Below are positions 1 to 7,087 of a stretch of DNA of 23,563 bases, piece by piece. Source of the DNA: Methylophilales bacterium UBA4017 (GTDB lineage Bacteria; Pseudomonadota; Gammaproteobacteria; Burkholderiales; Methylophilaceae); assembly GCA_002384685.1 (NCBI GenBank), contig DGAZ01000041.1, positions 1 through 23,563 on the forward strand. The letters are read 5' to 3'. Both the position numbers and the translations under genes were made by a program. Below the pieces are notes generated by a model. The model made no database searches, was not told the origin of the DNA, and worked only from the letters and a program-made list of their open reading frames with translations. Each line of letters begins with the position of its first letter. The first letter of the stretch is position 1.

Positions 1-467
1 ATTGTGCTAATAAATATGATCTTTCAAGCAATAGACGTTTACTACTTTTTCTTCTTTCCGTAAATTTTGAGATTAATTCAATTAGCTCTAATATCCATAA
101 TAACACTAGTGTTTTAAATCTTCCTTCAGAGAGTAAAAAAATTATTACTCTTATGCAAAGATACACTGAGAAATTAATTTTATTTGCTGATTTATATGTG
201 GAAGAACAGTTGGATATGCTGTGTACTTTTGATTTCTTTCGGCGCTCACATATAGTGATTGAATGTATGGAGTTGATTGGATTGATTTTAGAGGGAAGCG
301 ATCTGGATAATGCACCTCTCCTTAGAGGAAAAAGTCTGATTCTTAGTTACCTTGATATTCTTGCAGAAAATAAAATTATTGTCGATACAGCGATGACTGG
401 AGAACAGATTAAGAATAAACTTTATGCGGAACGCCTCAGTCTGCTTGAAAAGCTAAAAAATAGGTAA
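1..467 (+). CDS. Unrecognised protein, 5' end outside the window
   Basis: The reading frame is open from the first complete codon (position 3) to the TAG/TAA region ending at 467, so the 155 visible residues are the C-terminal part of a longer protein; the internal ATG at 153 is not the likely start because the frame stays open upstream of it. The visible part has no signal peptide or transmembrane segment. It looks like an all-helical soluble domain rich in Leu, Ile and Glu, ending in a charged helix (KNKLYAERLSLLEKLKNR). I do not recognise the family and give no function. Its last 15 bases overlap the 3' end of the convergent HAD gene, and an intrinsic terminator follows directly. Confidence 0.6.
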   Translation, partial: CANKYDLSSNRRLLLFLLSVNFEINSISSNIHNNTSVLNLPSESKKIITLMQRYTEKLILFADLYVEEQLDMLCTFDFFRRSHIVIECMELIGLILEGSDLDNAPLLRGKSLILSYLDILAENKIIVDTAMTGEQIKNKLYAERLSLLEKLKNR

Positions 468-1079
468 CCTTAGCACCTCCCTAAGGTGCGTTATTTTTTT
501 GTCGATATACAGAGGTTTTTTTTGGCCTTTATTAATCCAAATCGTTTTGACGCCATATTTTTTTGCAGTTTTAAGATTTTGTTTTTCATCGTCGATAAAA
601 TGTGCTTTCTTGACTTTATATTTTGCAAGGAATATCTTCATACTTTCTTCACTAGGCTTCCCATTAAACTTAGAGCATTCAATAAAATGTAAATTGCTAA
701 AGTATTTTTCAATATCACATTGTTTTATAACCTCTAGAGCATAATTTTTTGGCGCGTTAGTAAATAGTATTTTTTTTCCCGGAAGTGAGGCTAAAGTTTT
801 TGTTAGATTTTCTGCTGGATACACAAGCCCTGCATACGATTTTATATTGTGCGTTTGCTCAAGAAAATCATTTGGGTCAACTTTATAATTCTTCATTAAT
901 CCCTTTAAGGTTGATCCATATTGCAACCAATACTGCAGCCTAATTACATCAGCCTTCTGTTCATTTATGCTCAGTAGATTCTGAATATAGGCATTCATTT
1001 TTCTATTGATGATGGGAAATATAGCCTTTGAAGTATCGTGGAGCGTATTATCTAGATCAAAAATCCAGGTTGTTTTCAC
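453..1079 (-). CDS. HAD-family pyrimidine 5'-nucleotidase
   Basis: Putative soluble HAD phosphatase of the pyrimidine 5'-nucleotidase (Sdt1-like) subgroup, 208 residues, expected to dephosphorylate nucleoside monophosphates. HAD motif I is FDLDNTLHD at residues 7-15 (nucleophile Asp8, acid/base Asp10), motif II is LFTNAP, a KPSEE segment supplies the motif III Lys, and motif IV is HFIDDEKQN near residue 160. A helical cap follows motif I, as in this subgroup. The start is GTG (1077-1079), directly abutting the argB TAA stop (TAAGTG). No later Met is possible without losing motif I, so translational coupling to argB is likely. It is the last gene of the argA-argB block. Its 3' end overlaps the convergent upstream gene by 15 bp. 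Substrate specificity cannot be read from sequence. Confidence 0.82.
   Translation of the reverse strand: MKTTWIFDLDNTLHDTSKAIFPIINRKMNAYIQNLLSINEQKADVIRLQYWLQYGSTLKGLMKNYKVDPNDFLEQTHNIKSYAGLVYPAENLTKTLASLPGKKILFTNAPKNYALEVIKQCDIEKYFSNLHFIECSKFNGKPSEESMKIFLAKYKVKKAHFIDDEKQNLKTAKKYGVKTIWINKGQKKPLYIDKKITHLREVLRLPIF
473..500 (+). terminator. Intrinsic terminator of the first gene, inside the convergent CDS
   Basis: GCACCT (473-478) and AGGTGC (484-489) pair around a 5-nt loop and are followed by GTTA and seven T residues (494-500). A second, mutually exclusive 6-bp stem (CCTTAG 468-473 with CTAAGG 481-486) uses part of the same sequence. The hairpin lies within the last codons of the HAD gene on the opposite strand. 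Confidence 0.7.
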
Positions 1080-1937
1080 TTAATGACTTTTAATGAGTGT
1101 TCCAACACCTTGGTCCGTAAGAATTTCAAGCAGTAATGCATGCTGCACCCTTCCATCAATGATATGAACACTTGTAACACTACTTTTGGCTGCATGTAAT
1201 GCAGCATTAATTTTTGGAAGCATTCCGCCAGACAATGTACCTTCAGCTATCATCCTTTCAATTTGTTTTGGAACCAACCCTGTGATCAGTTTTTCATGGC
1301 TATCTAGAACGCCTTTGGTATTAGTCATGAGCACCAACTTCTCAGCGTTAACAACCTCAGCCAGTTTTCCTGCAACAACATCAGCATTAATGTTATATAC
1401 CTTATTATCTATCCCATAACCTATTGGTGCAATTATGGGAATAATCCCATGATTACTGAGATCGCTCATAAAGAACGGATCGATGCTATCTATATCGCCA
1501 ACGTAACCGAGATCTATGTCATTATCTGGAACTGTTAATTTTTTTGCTCTTATAAAACCTTTTGATTCCCGTTGAGATAAGCTATTGGCTTTTCCGCCAT
1601 TTTTTTTTATGAGGTCGACTATTTCTGTGCTAATGGATGCTAATACTTCGTGGACAATTCCCATAGTTTCCTCATCAGTAACCCTCATTCCTTTATGAAA
1701 TATTCCATTCTTCCCTAATTTATTTAGCCGCTCATTAATTTGTGGCCCGCCACCATGAACGATAATAGGATTCATCCCAACCAATTTTAACAATACAACA
1801 TCTTTAGCAAACGAATGTTTAAGCTCTTCATCGATCATGGCATTGCCACCATATTTTATAATCATGGTCTTACCATAGAATTTTTTAATGTAAGGTAGTG
1901 CTTCGCTTAATATTTTTGCTTTTTCGTTAGGTGTCAT
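1080..1937 (-). CDS. argB: Acetylglutamate kinase
   Basis: Phosphorylates N-acetylglutamate with ATP, the second step of arginine synthesis, in the cytoplasm; 285 residues, normal length. The N-terminal helix before the kinase fold (residues about 5-20), followed by IIKYGGNAM and ending with EILTDQGVGTLI, is typical of the arginine-inhibited hexameric type. Visible active-site elements are Lys28 in KYGGNAM, the VHGGGPQI loop, Arg in KGMRVTD, Asn and Asp in NINADVVAGK, and Lys in SGGMLPKI. The loop normally reading about GLTGxDGGLI is here SLSQRESKGFI, an unusual divergence. The ATG at 1937 lies 30 bp after the argA-like stop with only a weak purine-rich RBS. Being next to an N-acetylglutamate synthase, it forms a two-step arginine unit. 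Confidence 0.96.
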   Translation of the reverse strand: MTPNEKAKILSEALPYIKKFYGKTMIIKYGGNAMIDEELKHSFAKDVVLLKLVGMNPIIVHGGGPQINERLNKLGKNGIFHKGMRVTDEETMGIVHEVLASISTEIVDLIKKNGGKANSLSQRESKGFIRAKKLTVPDNDIDLGYVGDIDSIDPFFMSDLSNHGIIPIIAPIGYGIDNKVYNINADVVAGKLAEVVNAEKLVLMTNTKGVLDSHEKLITGLVPKQIERMIAEGTLSGGMLPKINAALHAAKSSVTSVHIIDGRVQHALLLEILTDQGVGTLIKSH

Positions 1938-1967
1938 ATGGTTTAATTTTTCTTTAATAGTTTTATT

Positions 1968-3518
1968 TTAAAGCTTTTTTGTAAAATATTTTGAATTTCG
2001 TTCAGGCTGATAGAATTCTTTTCTCTTATTGGGCATGTCATTTTTATCACTAAGTACAAATCCTTTTTCTATAAACCAATGTTCTGATTGAGTTGTAAAT
2101 ACAAAAATTGTGTCCCCATACATTTGTTTACATTGCTTTTCACAAAACCGCAATAATTTATCCCCATAACCTTTCTTTTGATGGTCTGTATTAACCGCAA
2201 AACATGCAATCTCAATTGAGTTTTCGTATTTGTATAAAGCAGCACAGCCAATTAGATCGTGTGTATGTTCTATGACATAGAAGTGCCTAATGTCACGCTC
2301 AACAATCTCTTCCGCCCTATCTATTAGAATACCTTTATTACCTAATGGACTAATTAATTGATGTATTTTTTTTACGTCCTTATTCTCGGCTTGCCTTATG
2401 ATCTCAAGAGGGTGGTCTGTAAATATAGTACCAGAACCTTTTTCAGTAAATAATTCCTCAATAATTGATCCGTTAACATGCCGATTAATGAGGTGTACTT
2501 TAGGTACATTATGTTTGATTGCATACATGCTACTTTTTAGTATATTAAAATCAGAATAGCTAATGTACGGAGCTTTTCCTGGGGAAGTCTTTCTCTCTAT
2601 ATTCGCTATTAACTTTTCTACTTTAATGGTTGTTAATTCTGAAATTGGTAAGCCTTTCATATTGTGAATACCATTATGATTAATATAGTAAATTAATTTA
2701 TCAGCCTTAATAGAGGTTGCCACATGTGATGCAACTTGCTCAAAAGATAAGTTAAAGATATCCCCAACAGGGCTATATCCTAGAGGAGAAATAAGCACCA
2801 CCTCCTTATTATTTAATTTATTAATGATTGAATCAGTATCAACACGCCTAATTTGACCGGTAAACTGCATATCTATGCCATTAATAACACCTAGGGGTCT
2901 TGCTGTTAAAAAATTTCCAGAGGAAACTTTGCTTTCTGTATTTGAGGATTGATTACTTAATGCCCTTGATGAGAAAGCTGATTCTATTTTTGTTTTTATT
3001 CTCCCATTGATGTCTATGACTTTCTCCATCGTATCTTTGGTGGTGACTCTAATATTATTAACCATTATTTCGGCAGATTTATTATTTAGTGAGAAGTCAA
3101 TTTGAGGTCGTATACCGTGAACCAATACCACCTGAATATTTAGGCTTTGCAAAAGATTGATATCTTGAACAAGCGCATAAAGTTGATTGTCTTGAATAAT
3201 CTCACCACTAAATCCAATAACAAATGTTTTACCAGAAAACTCATTAATATATCTTGAAGACTCCCTGAATTGCTGTGTAAAGTCTTTATGCGATTTTATT
3301 GAGCTATTACTCTGTATGTCGTTAGTGAAAAAAACCTGTACCGACGTTCCTAGAACTTCTGCAATCTTCTGAAGCAAGGATACATTGATATTGAGCTCTC
3401 CTCGCTCAATACGGGACAAATTGCTTGGGCTTAAAGCTAACTTTTCTGCGAAAAGATCTAGGTTTAGTCCGTGCAATTTACGTAATTTCCGTATATTATT
3501 TCCAACTAATTTTTGCAT
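1968..3518 (-). CDS. argA: N-acetylglutamate synthase with N-terminal XRE helix-turn-helix domain
   Basis: Amino-acid N-acetyltransferase (acetyl-CoA + glutamate to N-acetylglutamate), the first committed step of arginine synthesis, with an extra DNA-binding-type domain. From the ATG at 3518 it is 516 residues. Residues 1-64 are a complete Cro/CI-type HTH (NIRKLRKLHGLNL, then LALSPSNLSRIERGE, then LLQKIAEVLGTSVQVFF). A linker of about 15 residues follows. Residues from about 80 align end to end with E. coli-type ArgA: kinase-like allosteric domain from SGKTFVIGFSGE (95 on), VLVHGIRPQID, NIRVTTKDT, GQIRRVD, SPLGYSPVGDIFNL; then a GNAT domain with QKKGYG (447-452) as acetyl-CoA loop and FTTQSEHWFIEKGF. 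An in-frame TTG at 3527 could add three residues, but ATG is preferred. E. coli ArgA is about 443 residues, so the HTH is an addition, not a replacement. Arginine sensing and DNA binding are inferred. Confidence 0.9.
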   Translation of the reverse strand: MQKLVGNNIRKLRKLHGLNLDLFAEKLALSPSNLSRIERGELNINVSLLQKIAEVLGTSVQVFFTNDIQSNSSIKSHKDFTQQFRESSRYINEFSGKTFVIGFSGEIIQDNQLYALVQDINLLQSLNIQVVLVHGIRPQIDFSLNNKSAEIMVNNIRVTTKDTMEKVIDINGRIKTKIESAFSSRALSNQSSNTESKVSSGNFLTARPLGVINGIDMQFTGQIRRVDTDSIINKLNNKEVVLISPLGYSPVGDIFNLSFEQVASHVATSIKADKLIYYINHNGIHNMKGLPISELTTIKVEKLIANIERKTSPGKAPYISYSDFNILKSSMYAIKHNVPKVHLINRHVNGSIIEELFTEKGSGTIFTDHPLEIIRQAENKDVKKIHQLISPLGNKGILIDRAEEIVERDIRHFYVIEHTHDLIGCAALYKYENSIEIACFAVNTDHQKKGYGDKLLRFCEKQCKQMYGDTIFVFTTQSEHWFIEKGFVLSDKNDMPNKRKEFYQPERNSKYFTKKL

Positions 3519-3569
3519 AATATACAATATTATATAATTAAATCTATTTTACAATAAAAATATTGTATT
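3519..3569 (-). promoter_or_regulatory. argA operon promoter with TACAATA inverted repeat (putative autoregulatory operator)
   Basis: The gap between rsmE and the XRE-argA gene is almost pure A/T. On the minus strand a perfect TATAAT lies at 3529-3534, placing transcription start a few bases before the ATG at 3518, so the mRNA would be nearly leaderless; no Shine-Dalgarno sequence is visible. The -35 is weak. TACAATA occurs at 3523-3529 (next to the -10) and 3550-3556, and its inverse TATTGTA at 3561-3567. The last two form an inverted repeat with a 4-bp spacer over the -35 region. Placement suits repression by the adjacent HTH protein; that link is inferred. Such AT-rich 7-mers also occur by chance elsewhere in the window. 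Confidence 0.45.
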
Positions 3570-4310
3570 TTATACAAAATCTCCATATTTATATTGCAAT
3601 AAAGAAAGCATGGTAAGAGGTGCAGTTTCTGTTCTTAAGATTCTAGGACCAAGATTAATAGGAATAAAACCATGTTTTTCTGCACAAATGATTTCTTCAT
3701 TAGCAAATCCTCCTTCAGGCCCGATCATAATATCAACTGATGAAGGACTAGCCATTGAGATAGAGTTGAGAGAGTGTTGAGCTAGGGGTGATAATATTAG
3801 CTTTAGGTGTTCTTTGGCCGAAATATTTTCATTAGACCAAAAAATATCTAATTTTTTTGGGACAAATATTTCAGGAACTTTTGATCTTCCGCATTGCTCG
3901 CAGGCAGACTGAATTATTTGTTTCCAATGAGATAATTTTTTTTCTGCGCGATCATCTTTTAATTTAATAATGCTCCGCTCACTATAAACCGGAATAATTG
4001 TGCTGACTCCTAACTCCACACTTTTTTGGATTATCCAGTCCATTTTTTCGTTAGATGAGATGGATTGTATTAACTTTATATCTAGAGCGGAATTTTTATG
4101 GTTTGCTATTTTTGACTGTATGATAACTTCCACATTTTTTTTATTTATACGGATAATTTCTGCAACATAATCGTAGACATCATTATTAAATAAAATAATT
4201 TTATCGGAGATCTTGAGCCTCATTACATTTGAGGCGTGGTGTGCGGCTACATCTGATAAATTAGTCATCTGTTGTAACTCTAATGTATCTGGATGGTAAA
4301 ATCGTTTCAT
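3570..4310 (-). CDS. rsmE: 16S rRNA (uracil-1498-N3)-methyltransferase
   Basis: SPOUT-family methyltransferase that N3-methylates U1498 of 16S rRNA in the assembled 30S subunit, using SAM. 246 residues, normal length. The N-terminal PUA-like part begins MKRFYHPD and contains HHASNVMRLKISDKI. The C-terminal knotted domain has QSACEQCGRSKVPE, IGPEGGF and the family signature NLGPRILRTETAPLTMLSLLQY, which forms the SAM-binding trefoil knot. The start is ATG at 4310. It is divergent from the thioredoxin-like gene with only 27 bp between their starts, so the promoters must overlap the coding sequences. The argA unit follows 51 bp downstream but probably has its own promoter. Confidence 0.95.
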   Translation of the reverse strand: MKRFYHPDTLELQQMTNLSDVAAHHASNVMRLKISDKIILFNNDVYDYVAEIIRINKKNVEVIIQSKIANHKNSALDIKLIQSISSNEKMDWIIQKSVELGVSTIIPVYSERSIIKLKDDRAEKKLSHWKQIIQSACEQCGRSKVPEIFVPKKLDIFWSNENISAKEHLKLILSPLAQHSLNSISMASPSSVDIMIGPEGGFANEEIICAEKHGFIPINLGPRILRTETAPLTMLSLLQYKYGDFV

Positions 4311-4337
4311 AATGTAGCTATTATTGGAGAATATACT

Positions 4338-4889
4338 ATGGTTAGTTTAAATACGCCTATATGTGAGTTTGGGTGGCTAGCAAAGGATTTTAATTTGCTA
4401 GGGGTTGATGGCCAGCAATGGAATCTTTCTAAGGCAATGGGATTAAATGGGCTAGTAATCATGTTTATTTGCAATCATTGTCCATATGTTAAGGCTATTC
4501 TACCGCGTTTAGTTAGTGATTTAGGCGAATTAAAAAAAATAGGTATTAATACAATCGCTATTTCAAGTAATGACGTGATTAATTACCCCGACGACTCCTA
4601 TGAATATATGCAAAAAATAAGCAGGGACAACCAATTTCACTTTCCTTACCTATTCGATGAAACTCAAGAGGTCGCAAAAAAATATAGCGCTATATGTACA
4701 CCTGATTTTTTTGGATTTAATAACTTGTATGAACTTCAGTATCGCGGCCGTTTTGACTCTACCGGCCGAGGTGAGCCGCCGAAAGACAATCAGAAGGATC
4801 TTTATAATGCTATGAAATTGGTTGTAGAAACAGGCAAGGGCCCTAAAGCACAATTTTCTAGCATAGGCTGTTCTATTAAATGGAAATAG
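4338..4889 (+). CDS. Thioredoxin-family (AhpC/TSA-like) redox protein
   Basis: Predicted cytoplasmic thiol-redox protein of the thioredoxin superfamily, 183 residues. The pattern is redoxin-like: FICNHCPYVKA carries Cys45 and Cys48 (CxxC), the cis-Pro loop is ICTPDFFGF, and the family tail GCSIKWK is present. No signal peptide is seen. The ATG at 4338 is chosen because TTGGAGA (4325-4330) sits at proper distance, whereas an in-frame ATG at 4293 would overlap the start of divergent rsmE by 18 bp and lacks an RBS. The physiological substrate is unknown; peroxidase or disulfide reductase roles are both possible. It is a single-gene unit followed by the tkt promoter region. Confidence 0.85.
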   Translation: MVSLNTPICEFGWLAKDFNLLGVDGQQWNLSKAMGLNGLVIMFICNHCPYVKAILPRLVSDLGELKKIGINTIAISSNDVINYPDDSYEYMQKISRDNQFHFPYLFDETQEVAKKYSAICTPDFFGFNNLYELQYRGRFDSTGRGEPPKDNQKDLYNAMKLVVETGKGPKAQFSSIGCSIKWK

Positions 4890-4918
4890 CTTCGCAACTA
4901 ATTTAAACGTAACATAAC

Positions 4919-4947
4919 TTGATTGAACCCTAAGTTTAGGGAATAAT
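4919..4947 (+). promoter_or_regulatory. Putative tkt promoter with palindrome in the spacer
   Basis: TTGATT (4919-4924) and AATAAT (4942-4947) form a sigma-70-like pair with exactly 17 bp between them. The inverted repeat CCCTAA-GT-TTAGGG (4928-4941) fills the 3' 14 bases of that spacer, ending against the -10. This gives a leader of about 75 nt before the tkt ATG. The palindrome lacks a T-run, so an operator is more likely than a terminator for the upstream gene. No regulator is identified. Confidence 0.45.
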
Positions 4948-5029
4948 TTATGTTTCGTTTTAGAAATCGACTTCAAAAGCTTTTAGTCATTATTTAAATA
5001 ACAAGCAAGTCATAAATTTGGGAGATAAC

Positions 5030-7015
5030 ATGGCAACACGACAAGATTTAGCAAACGCAATCAGAGCCTTATCAATGGATGCAGTTCAAAAAGCAAGCTC
5101 AGGTCATCCAGGGGCCCCAATGGGTATGGCAGAAATTGGAGAGGTGCTATGGAACCATCATATGGACCATAACCCAACGAATCCTGACTGGGCAGACCGC
5201 GATCGATTTATTCTATCAAATGGCCATGGCTCTATGCTGATTTATTCATTGCTCCATTTAACTGGTTACGACCTCCCAATGAAAGAGATTGAAAGTTTCC
5301 GTCAAATACATTCTGCATGTGCAGGGCACCCAGAATATGGTTATGCCCCAGGGATAGAAACTACAACTGGCCCCTTAGGCCAGGGTATAAGTAATGCTGT
5401 AGGTTTTGCTATGGCAGAAAAGTTAATGGCGAATCAATTTAATAAGCCTGGCCATGACATTGTTGATCATTACACCTATGCATTTATGGGTGATGGCTGT
5501 TTAATGGAGGGCGTTTCACATGAATCATGTGCGCTAGCTGGAACATGGGGCCTTGGAAAATTAATTGCTTTTTGGGATGATAATGGCATCTCAATCGATG
5601 GTCATATTGAGGGTTGGTACACCGATGATACTGCAGCTAGATTCGAGGCATATGGCTGGCATGCAATAAGAGGTGTTGACGGGCATAATCCTGAAGCGAT
5701 TGATAAGGCTATTCAGGAAGCAAAAAAAATTACAGATAAGCCAACTATCATATGTTGTAAAACTATTATCGGTAAGGGATCACCTAACAAAGCTGGATCT
5801 CATGATTGTCATGGAGCGGCATTAGGTGAAGAAGAGGTAGCTTTGGTGAGAAAAGAAATTGGGTGGGAGCATGCTCCATTTGTTATTCCTCAGGATGTTT
5901 ATGATGGCTGGAATCAAAAAGACAAAGGGCAGGCGAAAGAAGATGCTTGGAACACTAAGTTTAGTGCCTACGCAAAGGAATTTCCAGAGCTAGCGGCTGA
6001 ATTTAAAAGGAGAATGGCTGGCGACTTGCCTGCTGATTGGGACAAAATTTCTTCAAGTATTATCAGTGAAGCCAATGAAAAAGCAGAAAAGGTAGCCACT
6101 AGAAAAGCATCACAAAATGTTATTACTGCGCTTGCACCATCATTACCTGAATTTCTTGGTGGTTCAGCGGATTTAACAGGATCAAATCTGACTAGCTGCC
6201 CAAGCTTCGAGCATGTGAGTGGTTCTAAGCCAGGTAATTATATATCTTACGGTGTCCGAGAATTTGGTATGGCGGCTATTATGAATGGCATGGCACTTCA
6301 TGGAGGTTTCTTGCCTTTTGGTGGAACGTTCCATATGTTTAGTGACTATATGAGAAATGGTATGCGTATGGCGGCGTTAATGAAACAGCGCGTTGTATTT
6401 GTATTGACGCACGACTCCATAGGTCAAGGCGAAGATGGCCCAACTCATCAACCCATAGAAACAACAGCTGGATTAAGGTATATACCACGTATGGAAGTTT
6501 GGCGTCCATGTGATGCAACCGAAACTGCAACTGCATGGATTGCTGCTGCAGAAAATGCCGAAAACCCAACAAGCTTGGTCCTAAGCCGCCAGGGCATGGG
6601 ATTTAATGCAAGAAACGATGAGCAAATTGCAAATATTAAAAAAGGCGGCTATATTTTATCCGATTGTGCTGATGCTAAAGTCATTCTAATAGCCACTGGC
6701 TCTGAAGTTGATTTAGCAATTGGAGCCCAGGCATCACTAAAAGAAGAAGGAATTAATGCCCGCGTAGTTTCTATGCCTTGTACACAAGCATACGATCGTC
6801 AAGACCAGTCTTATAAGGATAGCGTGCTTACCCCAGGTGTTAAGCGTGTTTCAGTAGAGGCCGGTGTAACAGACTTCTGGAGAAAGTATATTGGCCTAGA
6901 TGGAGCTGCAGTTGGTATTGATACCTACGGAGAGTCTGCTCCTGGTAAAGTAGTGCTTGAGCATTTTGGCTTCACTGTTGACAATGTTGTTGCAACTGCT
7001 AAGTCTATACTGTAA
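5030..7015 (+). CDS. tkt: Transketolase
   Basis: Thiamine-diphosphate enzyme moving two-carbon ketol units between pentose, tetrose, hexose and triose phosphates; cytoplasmic. In a ribulose-monophosphate methylotroph it also serves to regenerate the formaldehyde acceptor (lineage inferred). 661 residues, normal. The N-terminal domain has SSGHPGAPMGMAE (catalytic His), LSNGHGSMLIYSLLHLTGY, TTGPLGQGI and the TPP/Mg motif beginning GDGCLMEGVSHE and ending near WDDNGISIDG. The pyrimidine domain has GGSADLTGSN, REFGMAAIMNG and THDSIGQGEDGPTHQP. The C-terminal domain ends near residue 661. The ATG at 5030 has GGGAG at 5020-5024; an upstream in-frame TTG (5018) overlaps that RBS and is rejected. A strong terminator follows, so it may be transcribed alone despite being next to gap. 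Confidence 0.97.
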   Translation: MATRQDLANAIRALSMDAVQKASSGHPGAPMGMAEIGEVLWNHHMDHNPTNPDWADRDRFILSNGHGSMLIYSLLHLTGYDLPMKEIESFRQIHSACAGHPEYGYAPGIETTTGPLGQGISNAVGFAMAEKLMANQFNKPGHDIVDHYTYAFMGDGCLMEGVSHESCALAGTWGLGKLIAFWDDNGISIDGHIEGWYTDDTAARFEAYGWHAIRGVDGHNPEAIDKAIQEAKKITDKPTIICCKTIIGKGSPNKAGSHDCHGAALGEEEVALVRKEIGWEHAPFVIPQDVYDGWNQKDKGQAKEDAWNTKFSAYAKEFPELAAEFKRRMAGDLPADWDKISSSIISEANEKAEKVATRKASQNVITALAPSLPEFLGGSADLTGSNLTSCPSFEHVSGSKPGNYISYGVREFGMAAIMNGMALHGGFLPFGGTFHMFSDYMRNGMRMAALMKQRVVFVLTHDSIGQGEDGPTHQPIETTAGLRYIPRMEVWRPCDATETATAWIAAAENAENPTSLVLSRQGMGFNARNDEQIANIKKGGYILSDCADAKVILIATGSEVDLAIGAQASLKEEGINARVVSMPCTQAYDRQDQSYKDSVLTPGVKRVSVEAGVTDFWRKYIGLDGAAVGIDTYGESAPGKVVLEHFGFTVDNVVATAKSIL

Positions 7016-7031
7016 TTTTATTCAATCTCAT

Positions 7032-7069
7032 AATAAGGATGCTTAAACTAATAAGCATCCTTATTTTTT
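7032..7069 (+). terminator. Strong intrinsic terminator between tkt and gap
   Basis: AATAAGGATGCTTA (7032-7045) pairs perfectly over 14 bp with TAAGCATCCTTATT (7052-7065) around a 6-nt loop and runs into a T tract to 7069. Only 18 bp separate it from the gap start codon. Confidence 0.88.
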
Positions 7070-7087
7070 AAATAGAGGTTAATTGTT

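Noticed and set aside
486..744. Two overlapping + strand ORFs (68 and 81 codons) within the HAD gene
   Set aside because: Phe/Leu-rich shadows of the HAD coding sequence, starting inside the terminator.
4293..4337. Upstream ATG extension of the thioredoxin-like gene
   Set aside because: It overlaps the divergent rsmE start, adds unconserved residues, and lacks an RBS, whereas the ATG at 4338 has GGAG properly spaced.
4650..4976. 108-codon - strand ORF over the thioredoxin-like gene and tkt promoter
   Set aside because: Lies opposite a well-supported gene with conserved motifs; its composition is not protein-like and no recognisable domain is present.
4969..4988. Apparent 20-bp palindrome around AAAAGCTTTT upstream of tkt
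   Set aside because: On base-by-base pairing the outer arms and the core have different centres, leaving several mismatches; only the trivial 10-bp AT-rich core is palindromic.
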